Of a stretch of 64,000 nucleotides of DNA, positions 1 to 12,041 are shown piece after piece. The notes beneath the pieces were generated by a model, which ran no database searches, was not told where the DNA came from, and saw only the letters and a program-made list of their open reading frames with translations. Position numbers and translations under genes: made by a program. Position 1 is the first letter of the stretch, and each line of letters begins with the position of its first letter. Location: contig CM052360.1 of NCBI GenBank assembly GCA_028551475.1, positions 17,720,501 through 17,784,500 of the forward strand. Direction: 5' to 3'. The stretch is from Casuarina equisetifolia. Lineage: Eukaryota; Streptophyta; Magnoliopsida; Fagales; Casuarinaceae.

Positions 1-2720
1 TTGCACTATAAAAATTAAAATAGGAGAGCATTTAAAGTTTGAAATTATCTTGTAAGATATTCAATTCTTTGTTAGTTTTAAATGGTATAGCTTTGTTGTT
101 CCATATTATTAAAGATAAAGATCCTTTGATCCACTTCTAGCATATAAATGCAAGGCTCTAACTTACAAAATATAAGAAAATAAAGTTAAAAATTTATGAT
201 CAACTATAGTTTTTGATATAATAATAGCATTTGATCCAATTAGTAGTATCAAAACCTAAATTTTTCCTTAAAACATCTACTAGTAGTGTCCAAGATTAGA
301 ACCCATACTTATGCAACAACACAAGTAATACACTTCTAGTATGTAACTTACATAATAAGGGAGTATATTAACTAGCGTAAAGTTGGTTTGGTGTTTCACT
401 TGTTAAGTAGTTCATTCAAAATCTTATTTAAATGTGAAAAAGATATTGCCTATTATTATCTTAAGGTTTTGAACTAAATATGAGTTTATAACAATTAGTT
501 ACAAATGCTAGTTTTTTAGGACTTTTAAACTCAAAATAAAAAATTAACTTTACAGATGAGGAAAAAACAATACAAAATTGAGATAAAGGATAAATTTTAT
601 TTTATTATATATATATGTGTGTAGAAAGTTAAGTTCACATTAATAGAATTCAGTGTACAAAAATATAATGGCATATTTGAGCATTGCAAAAGTTATGGAA
701 GTCATGAAAAGAAAATTTTGAAAACTCTAAATCTCACTCAAAATAATATTTCTGTATAAAAATTTTATATTTTGAAATAAAAAATTCTTTTTTGATACAG
801 TTTTCTTTACTTTTGCTAACAAGATTGGGTTGTCAATTGTTTTGCTATAAAAGTGTCTTTTATTGCATTTAGCCCTTATATAGTAAATGTAAGTTAAAAA
901 TGATATGTTAAAAAATTTAGTAACCAAATCTTTTTCTTTACCAACTTTGATTATTTATCACAATTCTTTATTCTATCAGGATATTGGAATGTCTTAGTTA
1001 AATAATGAATCCCATGATATTAGTCCAATAGCTCCATTACTCCAACAAATGAATCTCTGATAGATATTTAATCAAAAAACATAAATCTGCACGATATCGT
1101 TTTTGTTTGCGCTTGGGTCTTACGATCTGGCTACACTGTTAAACTTGCCAAGACTTTTAGACCTTAAACACCTTTAGAGTGTCGCTGGCAATGTCATACT
1201 CAACTTGCGTGTTGATTATTTTCAAAGACCATAATTTTCTGATGCTATGAGAAGGACAAATTACTTCGTAACTACAACTTGATGCCAGCTTTAAAGCATG
1301 GTAAGTTTTTGAAGATCGAGTATGTAATGTTTTAAGCTTGCGTTGCAGTGACAATCATTGCGTCCTTTATTATGCATTGAATAAGGATGGTGTCATATGC
1401 ACGGTGTTCTTGTACATGTGGCTTTGAGAGAAACGGAGATAATTTATATCTATCACCTCAATCCCATAATTCTGCTGCCCCTTGTTTGATTACACCTATA
1501 GTTTTGTTACCCTGTTATCCGTAGCGATTCGGGTGCTGTGTCCTTCCTTGTGTACTATTGGAAGGACACCCGTGCTATATTTTTTTTGAGACAATTTATT
1601 TACATATGAAGAATTTTACCATTAATGCTAAATATGGGACATTTCATACTTCTCCTTCTAGTTAGTATAGGTTGAAATTACGTGTCTCAATATTACATTC
1701 TAGAAAACACTCGTCCACGCACGCCACCGCAACAACTATGTCAATATCGTCCAACAACCTTCTGTAAACACCAAAATGTTACGTTGACGGGATTCGATGC
1801 AAAACTGTCCTAAATAATGCACGGCGGAACCAGTTTTTGTCTTTTTCTTCTTCATTTAGAAGTTACGGTTGTCTCACGACTTGCCGGTCTGCTGCCAATC
1901 GATGAACTTCTAAATGAAAAATGAATCAGACGTAGCCAAACACCTCACTGCTTCCCAGAGGACAATCGTGTTGACAAAGAGTGGCTTGGTGAGGTATGTG
2001 CAAGTTGTTCTTGAATTCTTCCGCTCACTGCTGTTCGCATATAGCCTCACGTAAGACACTGCAATCATCCAACGGTGTGATCATTCCGAGAAGTTGAGAA
2101 TCAGATCTGCGAAGAACTGAATTAAAAATTTCCAAAAGCAAATGGGCAACTAGATTAATCAAACAGTAACATGAGACGAGCTACATGGATTAGCTTCTTT
2201 TTCTTTTGCATTTTTTTTCTTTCTTCTACTTGCAAATATCTAAGAAGTCCTCACTTCACTAAAATTGTCAAATTCTTTTTTTAGATTGCGAGTAGTTTTC
2301 GACCACCCCATGGCCAATTGCATTGTAGCGGTGACCAAAGTCAGAAACAATAGAGGAGGAACACGTGAAGAGGTTTAAAAAAAGGAATGCTGTAAACCTA
2401 TTCTAACTCGTAAGTTCGGAAAGGGAAACTGGGAATATACCTTTATTCATTTGAGGCCACATATTTGTAGCGGATAACCATGGCTAACTGCATTGTTCAA
2501 TGTGTAAAAGGAGCAAGCTTGTGGAGGAAACAAAACAAAATACAAAAAAGGAGGAACACATGAAGAGTCATCAAATCCTCGATAGCCTTCTTATCAGCAA
2601 GACGGACGGGAGAGGATTTAATTTGACGAAAAATATAATTCCTACGGAGATAATGACAACAAAATATTCATGCATACCCAATTAACTAATAGTAGCACTA
2701 TCAGTAGAGTAAGGAGCAAA
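1..2720. other. AT-rich intergenic DNA, no gene recognised
   Basis: No open frame here looks like a protein I know. The stretch is AT-rich, with short reading frames that lack recognisable motifs. Two patches recur about 5.8-5.9 kb further on: about 25-80 resembles 5940-6000, and about 1965-2115 resembles 7745-7905. This suggests an old, strongly diverged duplication or a dispersed repeat. The last few hundred bases are the presumed promoter side of the P450 gene that follows. Confidence 0.6.
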
Positions 2721-2723
2721 TCT

Positions 2724-2731
2724 TATATAAG
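2724..2731 (+). promoter_or_regulatory. TATA box of the CYP79 gene
   Basis: TATATAAG lies 49 bases before the chosen start codon. That leaves room for a very short 5' leader. It is the only good TATA match close to the start. Confidence 0.6.
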
Positions 2732-2779
2732 TAGACATGCATCCTCGGGGTGCAAGACCAAGCAATACAACCCTAATAT

Positions 2780-4675
2780 ATGGTAATCTCTCTCCTTTCA
2801 GACATGACTAATTCAGCCTTGTCCTTTCTTAACCAGAGCTATAATGGTTATGACATCCTAGGCAAAGAGTACCTCATCTTAATTATTGTCCTCATTCCCA
2901 GTATGTTCATTCTTATCTTGTTCCTCATACTCATGTCAAATCTCCAAACAAAAATCCACCAAAGACAACTCCCTCCAAGCCCGGCTGCATGGCCTATAGT
3001 GGGAAACATACTGGAACTGTGGAGAAATAAGCCAGCATTTCGTTGGATACTTGGTCTAATGGAAGAACTCAACCCGGAAATTGCTTGCATCTGTCTAGGT
3101 GGTGTTCATGTCATCCCAGTGACTTCTCCAGAACTTGCCCAGCAGTTCTTGAAAGCCTATGATGAAGCGTTTGCATCAAGACCTATTACAATGGCAAGTG
3201 AGCACCCTAGTCATGGATTTAAGTCAATCGGTTTTGCGGCATGGGGAGATCAGTGGAAAAAGATGAGAAAGGTGGTGGCTTCGGAAATACTTAACCCGAC
3301 AACTCATCGAAGACTACTTAATAGAAGGAATGAAGAAATTGATAATCTTGTTTGGTACATTTATAATCAATGCAAGAATATCTCTAGTGGTACTCATTTG
3401 ATTGGTTCAGCCATAGACGTGAGACTTGCCACACGCCAGTATTGTGGTAATCTCATTAGGAGGCTATTATTTAATAAAAGATTCTTTGGCAAAGGAAGCG
3501 TAAATGGAGGGCCAGGTACCGAGGAAATAGAGCATATAGAATCACTGTTCACGATACTTGTTCATCTCTTTTCCTTTGCAGTATCTGATTACATCCCCTG
3601 CTTGAGATTTTTAGACTTAGATGGTCATGAGGAAATTGTTCGTGATGCTATGAGGATCTTTGCCAAATACATATATCAGGTCATTGATGAGAGGCTACAA
3701 CAATGGAAAGATGTGGAGAAGAAGGAAGCTGAGGATTGGCTTGACGCTTTCATTTTGGCAAAGGATTCAAATGGGAAACCAATTCTATCAACAGAAGAGA
3801 TTAAAGCCGAAGTCATGGTGAGATTTAAGAGACTAGAATTAGCATGAATTTTGATTACCTTTTAGGAGAAAATTTTACTTTTACATTTATATTAAAGCTT
3901 AAAAAAAATTAAATTTGCATATCCTAGGCATATATAAACAAGGGAAAAACTATGGTTTATTAAGACATCCTTATGGAATATTATCCTTATGGCACTCCAA
4001 AGGCTTATCTTACGATATATACTGGTAATGGTGCAGGAGTTGATGCTTGCAACCGTTGATAACCCTTCCAACTGCGTTGAGTGGGCATTAGCAGAGATGC
4101 TCAACCAACCAGAAATCCTCCAAAAAGCCATAGAAGAAATCGACAAGGTGATTGGGAAAGAAAGATGGGTTCAAGAATCTGATATACCACAACTTAACTA
4201 TGTTAAGGCTTGTGCAAGGGAAGCTTTTCGACTCCACCCAGCTGCACCGTTTAACCTCCCCCATGTCGCAATGCAAGATATGACTATTGCTGGCTACTTC
4301 ATCCCCAAAGGAAGTCATGTCATCTTAAGCCAATACGGGCTCGGCCGTAACCCTCGGGTTTGGGAGGACCCACTAAGATTTAAACCTGAACGACATTTCA
4401 ACAATGATGGATCACCGGCGAATGAGAGGATTGAACTCACAGAACATGAACTGCGCTTTATTTCATTTAGCACAGGGAGGCGGGGGTGCATTGGTGTGGC
4501 GCTTGGCAGTGTCATGACTGTGATGCTACTTGCAAGGCTTCTTCAAGGGTTTTCATGGAGTTTACCACCAAATGAGGAGGTTAACCTCTCTGAGTCTAAG
4601 AATGACCTCTTTATGGCCAAGCCCTTGGTTGCCCATGCAAAGCCACGTCTGGCTACTTCACTCCACCACGCTTAA
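2780..4675 (+). CDS. CYP79: Cytochrome P450, CYP79 family (amino acid N-monooxygenase)
   Basis: CYP79 enzymes are ER-bound P450s that turn an amino acid into its aldoxime, the first step towards cyanogenic glucosides, glucosinolates or volatile aldoximes. Two exons are seen: 2780-3817 and 4037-4675, joined in phase 0 across a GT-AG intron (3818-4036), giving 558 aa, normal for the family. The N-terminus has a hydrophobic anchor (about residues 29-50) and a proline-rich hinge reading PPSP where PPGP is usual. Exon 2 carries the CYP79-type I-helix (ATVDNPSN, with Asn where most P450s have Thr), the ExxR motif (E408-R411), FNLPHVA, a PERH in place of PERF, and the haem loop [10 protein letters not shown] with Cys497. 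No lesion was found. A second in-frame Met at 2804 could also be the start. The substrate cannot be read from sequence alone. No other pathway gene is adjacent. Confidence 0.95.
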
Positions 4676-4732
4676 TGATAAAGAAGGCTTTCAAATGCAC
4701 TGGGGGATTTAATGCCCATGTGACTTAGAAAT

Positions 4733-4738
4733 AATAAA
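4733..4738 (+). terminator. Poly(A) signal candidate for CYP79
   Basis: AATAAA lies 57 bases after the CYP79 stop codon. A second AATAAA follows at 4749-4754. Confidence 0.45.
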
Positions 4739-6565
4739 CACTACTATTAATAAATTTTCTCTGTTGGAAGCTGAGATAATAAACTTTCTTGTACTAATAT
4801 CTCATGTCTGATGGGAATTGTGTAATAAACGTTGTTGCATTAATAAGATCTATGTTGGTTTAAAATAGTAGTCTTGAACTATGTACGATACTCCTATGGA
4901 AGACTTGGTGGAACGTGGATTTTGGAATCCCAATTGACCGTGTGGGCAGGAATAACACCAAAGTTCCATACATTAACTTTGGAGAAATTGAGTGATAGGA
5001 AACATCAAAGCGGAATGAGAACTTCCTGCTGTGCAAGGGCTAGCCCAATTGATTGAGAACTTCAACCATTAAAAGTTGAGAGGCTTTCTCCTGCCTCGTG
5101 AAAAGCTGTAGAGGGAAGAGTTTCGACATCCTTTGCTGTCCATGCAAACTAAGATGTAAATCCGGCGGTCGTTTAATACAAATGGACGGAGAACTCTCTC
5201 ATTGATCATCAGAATGAAGCAATTTTTAATATGGACTTCCTAGAAAGACACTTAGAACGACAACAAAAACACTTGCAAGCCATAGTTTTTTTAAAAAAAT
5301 AAAATAAAAATTCCTTATAATATTGTAGTGCAGTACCTAATTTATGCACACAAAGTATCGAATCCAAAATCTCACAATTGAAATCCCTACTAGCTTAGTA
5401 GTAAGCTAGTTAGCTAAGTGATTGTAAGCCATAGTAATGGGATTAGAACATAAAGCAAGAGGAAGAACCAAAGTGGTATGCATCTCTTGACTGCTTCATA
5501 AATATTTTGGGGATTACAGTAAAAGAGAGGTGGCCTTTGTTGTAAGTTGATTTTTATAAATAAAAAATGTTATAGAGAATATTATAATAACCAACAATAT
5601 CAATTAAGAGTAATTAAGCATCTCCAATTCCTTGAAGAGTAGTATGTATGAACTTAAAAGATAAATAGTGTATCTAATTCCTTTTGCTTTCATCTCTCTT
5701 ACCCTTCTATTCTTCCAATATGTGATCTATTTTATGTTTTTATTCTTAACTATACACTTATTTCTTTCTTCATATTTTCTTGTTGTAAATTTAGTTCAAT
5801 ATTTCATCCCTTAATTAGATTTTGATTGTGCATCTTCTTTTGATCTATAATAATTGTATGACATTAATTCTATAATTAGTGCCACATATTTTCAATACAT
5901 GCCCTTTCTCTTCCATCTCCCTTTGAGAAAATCAATATATAAAAGCATTTAAAGTTTGATATTACTTTATAAGGTAATTAACTTTTTATTATTAATTATA
6001 AAGGTTGATCTTAAGTGCTCTTTTTTCACTTCAAGAGAGACCCAATTCTATTAACTCTGTGAAGGAGGAAAAAGGAAGTCATGCTAATTTCAAGAAATTA
6101 CATCATAAAAAGCATCTTTAACAAGTGTCCAAAGTGGTTACATTGAATAAAGCATCTTTGACAAATGACATTTACATTTACTACTATCTTATTATTTTTA
6201 GAGGGCTGCTTTTATTACTTTGTTAGTTGTAAAAATACTACATCTATAGCTATATTAAAAGGCTAGTGTTGACCACATTTAATTTGTTTTCTTTTTGTGT
6301 ACCAATCCTCTATAAATAGAGATTATGAACTCATTTCCATTGAAATGAGAAGAGAATTTTTCCAACTTCAACTTTTTTCGTTCTTTATTTTTTACCCTTT
6401 ACTTTGTACCTTTAAGTTCTTTTACTTTTAAATTGATGTCTTTATTTTTTACTGTTAAAGTTCCTTGCCATTTACATTTTTTGCACCTTTAAATTTCAAA
6501 AATTCTTACAATTACCTTGTTTCTAGTTTGTCCAAAACCGTAAGTCACTTCTTGTTCATCACGAG

Positions 6566-6886
6566 TCACATCATAAAAAAGATGAAAAGGTATTTAAAAA
6601 ATAAAAATAAAACTCCGAAACTTTTTGGTTGATAACGGCGTCCCATCATATTCAGCCAATGCTCATAGGCAAGAAAGTTATCATCCAACCATATCTCAAC
6701 CTTCGTATAAAATACAGGACGATCATTGAGAACCTTGACACAGCGAAAGTTGGGTCCAATCTCAGCAACTGATTCTGCCAATTGGTAAGATCCGTGCTTG
6801 GTCGCCAAGATTGTGTCCAATCTGACTTCCCGTAAAATCAAAGTAAACAAAAGGAAACAGAGTCCAACACGACAAAACGACTGCAA
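6566..6886 (-). other. Unrecognised 106-codon open frame
   Basis: An uninterrupted frame with more balanced base composition than its surroundings. About residues 25-90 look protein-like (acidic, aromatic-rich, for example KVEIWLDDNFLAYEHW), while the ends are low-complexity and hydrophobic. I do not recognise the family. There is no matching promoter, and the frame may be a fragment of a decayed gene. Confidence 0.2.
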
Positions 6887-7330
6887 TGCTGGCAGCTCGT
6901 GTCTACTGAATCAATATATGGTTGACTCAAGTTAGCTACTTAAAAAGGAAATGCAAGCGTTTGGGAAATAGTACATGAAATTGCTGGAAAAGCAATTCCA
7001 GCCTCGAAGATTGACCCAAATCCCATTCCGCGCTGAACCAACTACAAGAATCTGACCATAAAATTCGATGATTTGGTCAAAATAGTACTTCAAGTTCGCC
7101 TTCTCCGCACAAATTGATCTCTTTTAGATACTTTTCTTCCTCATTCATGATTTTCCATTAGTCAATTCAATTACAGTATAATTGACAAGAACCTAACTTA
7201 ATGATAAACAGACATTACTTAAGATCTTTAAATTTTAGTTTCAACACTTTGAAGATGCGTAAATATGTGAACGAGTTATTATTAAAGAAATTCAATTACC
7301 ATGTAAATTTTCTACTTCAGGGATATTGAC

Positions 7331-7681
7331 GTGAATCGATTGATCGTAAATAAAAAAAATTTAAAAAGGTTATTACAAGTCAAAATGAGCTGGTTATGCG
7401 TCATGGGGCTCGTCCGTTTATCATGTGGAAACATGTTAATGGGCATTACTGATGCTGTCCGCATCAGTAAGGTACTGCACGACTTAGGTGCTGCATTCAT
7501 TGGGCTCACCTTTGAAAACCAAAATTTTCTCTTGATAAGGATAAACGATATTCTTTACTACGTGATGCTATTTCTAAAACATGTTTCTTTCTATCTTTCC
7601 AGCGACCGACCAAGACTTAGGAACTCGGACGTTGTCGTGCACGCCCCTGAAACCTTGAATGGATCACTTCTGTCTGAGTAA
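7331..7681 (+). other. Unrecognised 116-codon open frame, possible gene relic
   Basis: The part from about 7385 to 7510 has coding-like composition on an AT-rich background and reads, for example, MGITDAVRISKVLHDLGAAF. The flanks of the frame look like non-coding DNA. I do not recognise the protein, and chance cannot be excluded. The diverged duplicate patch at 7745-7905 starts just after it. Confidence 0.18.
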
Positions 7682-10600
7682 GTGGGAGCATTTCCGTCCA
7701 TGCACTTCAGAGAAGTTGTGGGAGAACATGTCGCTCCCTTTCCCAAAGACAATCATGTTGACAACAGCAGCTTCGTAAGATATGTGGTCGTGCTTCTTGT
7801 ATCAGTCCAGTCACTACTTTTTATCATTTCTCCTTGTGTCAGGGCCTGTGATCATGTAACGGCGTAATTAGTCTGAGATGTGAGATCAGAGCTGTTTAGA
7901 AGTAGATTAAAAGCCGTCAGAATCAAAGGTTTGTGTAAAATAGGAAAAATGAAAAAAGCCACAGCTTTAAAAATTTCTGTATATTACCTTTTTTAAGGAA
8001 AATTTTGTATATTATTTTTCTTAAAAAAATTGTATAAGGCTTACCTTTTATGATGTAAGGATTGACCAACATAAAATTATACAAACAAATAATAAAGATA
8101 TTCATTTACTATATACACAAACAATTCTCCAAATAATTTACTCCATATGAAAAGAATATATGACCACATTAGGAAAGTATAATAACAAATATATGTGCAT
8201 ATTTTCAATATTTCTCCTCAAGTTGGTGATTTAGGTGACATGTAAATGTCAACCACATTAAACTTGTTTAGAAATAAGGACTATCATGAGTCAATTTTGA
8301 AATCAGTAGCAAATTCTATTTAATTGCTAGAACAACCAGGATTGAGTTTAGTTTTACTAGTCCTTGATTATTGTTCATGGAACCAAAATCAAAGAAAAAG
8401 TTCATAAGACTAAAAGCTTAACTTCCTTCTTCAATGGAAGTTAAAGCCAACGTTTTAACCACACAAAAATTCACTCTTCATTTTTTCCTACTTCCTATTA
8501 AAAAACCCTAACTCCCAACCTAACATGATTGGGTTTCAAACGCCTAAAACAACTTAGCTTTGACTATTCAAACTGTAGACATTATTTAAAGGAAAGAACA
8601 AAACAAAATATAATTATTTAAAGTCTAACAATAACATAAAACCTCATAATAAGTAATTGAAACCCAAGCCTATGTTCTCTATCCTTGGTCCTAATGTGTA
8701 GAGCTTACCCTTACTCAAGCAGAGTTCTAATTTCTCAAATAACCCCTACAAGTTGATATGGGGTAACTCACAACTATCGGCCAAATCGCTTGGTTAGTAA
8801 ACATTTGCCCAAAGTTGGCAGTCCCCCAAACCGCACAATCATGCGGGAAAGGATAAGCATGAACATCGTATGCAATTGCCATATGGGTTGCATGCATTAA
8901 CATGTAAAGCTCATGTTAGCTCATGTTGATTTCTCTAGCATTTCCCCAAAAACTAATGTTAAGGAACACGAGACAATTCATTTGTTAGAAATCAAAATCC
9001 CTTATAGGAAATCTAGTCATGAAAAGATCAACTATTAATATAGGGTGCTTAAAGAAACAATATAACATCAATGTACTTGGAAAAAGAAAACATTTACATC
9101 CTTTGTAGGGAATTCTTATGAAAAACATATAAGAATTAAAAAAAGTTATAGGTCAAAATAGAATAAAAACAAAAATAATTTGGAAACTCAACCCAAGAGT
9201 TGTTCAAAGGAGGAAGAAAATAGGCTTATGCAAAGCTTCTGTTCTACTAGATAGCCTATAGTCTAACCCAAAATCTAATTCAAGAGTTAGAGTGCCATTT
9301 ATTTCATTTAAGCTTTACCACAAAAAATCGTATTTACGATGTTAAACTTTCATCTTGAACACACACCCCACTCATTATCTGACATTAACTTAAAGTCACA
9401 TAGGGTGAAGCATATTCAACTTAAAGTCTAATATTATTATAGGCTTAGTTATCAACCTAGGCCTATAATTGAGTCATAAATAGAAGAGAAAGGGAATGAG
9501 GGAGGGTGTCTTATGTTGTTGGTTGTTTGGAGAGTGTTCCCCCAGTTTATTTCAATGGTTGGATTTTTTTTTTAAAAAAAACTTAAGTTTCACTTTAAAT
9601 ATCTTATCTTATTATATAAAATTATAAAATTTTGGCTTATAGTAGAATTGATAAATAGAAAAAGTACAATTCAGTTACTAGACATGGTAGGTCTTGAACC
9701 ATAACAAGTTATTGGTGACAAAAAATGAACTTGTATGACTTTGGAAATGACAAAAATAAGAGCATTGAGTAGCTATCATTTAAACATCTCTCTGAAAGGT
9801 GTGTGACTTGAAAGGATGCATAATCATGAATTTTGGGGTAAAGAGCAATGAGCGAGGTACCAAGAGATTTAGTGGTTGAAAGTAAAGAGAAAGGATTGGC
9901 TCTGCATCCCAAGTAATTCTAAGTCCTAATAAAAACGATACTTTATATTTTATGTTGCTATTTCACATGTACCATCACTCGCTATAACATTAAATTTTTA
10001 AGCTGAATTCATAATATTAGCAGTGCACCATTGTCTGTTGCTAAATATACATCGAAAAGCCAGTAATGAAAGACAGGTTGATAGAGTCCAACATGCCGAT
10101 CATATTTTTGCATATTGATTTGATAAACCATCTGCCACCATAATAAATGTCTGGAAGAATTTAGAGGTAGTTAGAGAAAGGCATGCATGTTGTAACCCCA
10201 CCAATGCTAATGAGAATCAACAAGTAACCAGCTCACGTGATGATGTTTGAGAAACATACAATGAGAAGCTGGTGATCATATGGACCGAGAGACTGATTTT
10301 GAAGCGATGCTAGGTTGAATGGAAGCAGCAAACCAACAAAGTAGATAACATCTTATATGTTGCAATTATATGGACCCTAGTGTAAGAAATTCACCTAATC
10401 AACAAGGCATGGTCTAGAGAAATATTCTTCGTGTCTGTGCACCAACTCTAGTATTTCAAATGATAGGCCATAGCTGGAAAGTCATCCCAGATCCACTGTC
10501 TCAAAGTACAGGAACTCTTTGAGTCTAGGTACTGGGTACAGATAGAAGTAATTGCCGTGACTCTTCATTTGGATGCGTAAGGTATCCTCCGGCGGCCTAC

Positions 10601-11376
10601 TACCTATTGGTCAGCCTCATTATTCAACATCATGTTTCTCGGTCAACAAAACATGCGGACCACAAGCAATTCTAATATAAAATGTCTGAAAGGTCTAGAG
10701 CAGGAAAATGCTTTAATTGCCCACTTCCAGTTTGTTGACAGACTAGTTTTTAACAGAAAAACACTCCATTAAGTTAGTCAAATTAACCATTTGAATGATG
10801 ATCAAACTTATGGCAGGCTGATGATGTACCTGGCGATTGAATGGGATATGCACAAATTAAATATAACCGGATAGTTTAATCCTAAAAAAATGCTTCTTTA
10901 GAAGGTGTTAGCAAGTGTTGAAAGAACAGAATCCTACTTGGCTGGATTATGATTATACAATCCAGTAACTTATTCTTGACAGCACTAGCATGATCTGAAA
11001 GATGGAATTCACTTGGCTATTAGTAATATCAATTAGATGAAATCAAATCAAATCAAAAGGCATATAAACACATTGATCTCATTGTTTCTTGTTGAGAAAA
11101 TGACCCATCACACGAATATATAAATACTTAAATTAAACTATTAACCCATAAAAGACCCAAGATTTAAGGTAATTTAGGTCAATATAGTATTTTGTGTCCA
11201 TTGTCACTAGCACAACTATCAACTCCTCTTCTTATTGAGTCTTTTCAAAAATGAAAATACAAAAGTTATATTTATCAAATCCACGCATAATTCTCACATG
11301 CTTATTCTCAGCACTGCACAGTCTTTCCTTCTTGCTAACCAATCATGTAAGGCAACAAATAATGACCCAAAAGGGC

Positions 11377-11560
11377 AACTTGCTGTTTGTTTTGGAGGGG
11401 AATGAAACAGATAGAGACTCATGGTATCGGCCTCGTACTCGAACAGGAAGTGGCTCTGAGCAGATCTGAGTTATCGAGGAAGAATTTGAGTTCTTGCATC
11501 CAAAGGCGGACTCAACCATTCCATGCACAGAAGACGCCTTCATTTTATCTCCTACTCTTC
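11377..11560 (+). pseudogene. Decayed SAUR gene fragment
   Basis: Reading across frames, this stretch still shows the SAUR core. One frame gives GQLAVCFGGE, then RLMVSASYSN, with several stop codons. After a frame change it gives EEFEFLHPKADSTIPCTEDAF. These match, in order, the GHxAVYVG, RFxVPISYLN and [17 protein letters not shown] blocks of the intact SAUR genes downstream. Frameshifts and stops rule out function. It lies about 100 bases before the left LTR of the chromovirus and extends the SAUR array leftwards. Confidence 0.75.
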
Positions 11561-11659
11561 TTGGAGACCCATGGGCATATTACTTTATTGTAGAGACTGA
11601 AGAATCATCCAAATTATTGTAATGCACAATGACTTAGAATTGCAGCAGAGAAAAATAAA

Positions 11660-11664
11660 TACAA
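11660..11664 (+). repeat. Target site duplication, left copy (TACAA)
   Basis: TACAA directly before the left LTR matches TACAA directly after the right LTR (17009-17013). This marks a single, undisturbed insertion. Confidence 0.9.
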
Positions 11665-12006
11665 TGTTACGGGCTGAAATATAAGCCCAGTGGATTGTAA
11701 CAAGTTGTGGGCTGCAGTAATAAAAATAAAGGAACCGACCCGTAGGAGGATCTGAATGAAGAGAAGGGTGTAGAAAGATCGAGAGAGGGGGCAGCGAAGA
11801 AGGGGGGTATCAGAGAAGTGTCATTCTTGGAGAGAACTCCCAGTTTGTAGCATCCCGTTGATGCTATAGTTCGTTGCAGTGCAGTTTCCAGCGGAGAACC
11901 ATTCCTCGTGGGCGGTATCGTCTTAAACGGTCAGAGTCTTGTTCCCGGCCTAAATCTGTAAGTTCCAACTCCCTTTTATCTGAGTCTAAATTTTCTGATT
12001 GTAACA
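11665..12006 (+). repeat. Left LTR of chromovirus (342 bp)
   Basis: Begins TGTTAC and ends GTAACA, an inverted terminal repeat typical of LTRs. It matches 16664-17008 along its whole length. Confidence 0.95.
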
Positions 12007-12009
12007 ACT

Positions 12010-12023
12010 TGGTATCGGAGCCA
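12010..12023 (+). other. Primer binding site, initiator tRNA-Met type
   Basis: TGGTATCGGAGCCA starts 4 bases after the left LTR. It matches the usual plant site TGGTATCAGAGCCA except for one A-to-G change. Confidence 0.85.
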
Positions 12024-12041
12024 AGTTTTTCAAACTCGGAT

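Larger units (their letters stand above)
4755..11376. other. Long gene-poor intergenic stretch
   Basis: No gene is recognised in 6.6 kb. Two coding-like but unassigned patches are listed separately (6566-6886 minus, 7331-7681 plus). Around 6240-6530 the sequence looks like part of an LTR: a TATA-like CTATAAATAG at about 6310 is followed by a T-rich leader-like stretch, but I could not define its ends. The rest is AT-rich DNA with short, non-conserved frames. Confidence 0.5.

Noticed and set aside
1157..1354. 65-codon minus frame upstream of the P450
   Set aside because: No motif, no homologue recognised, and its length is expected by chance.
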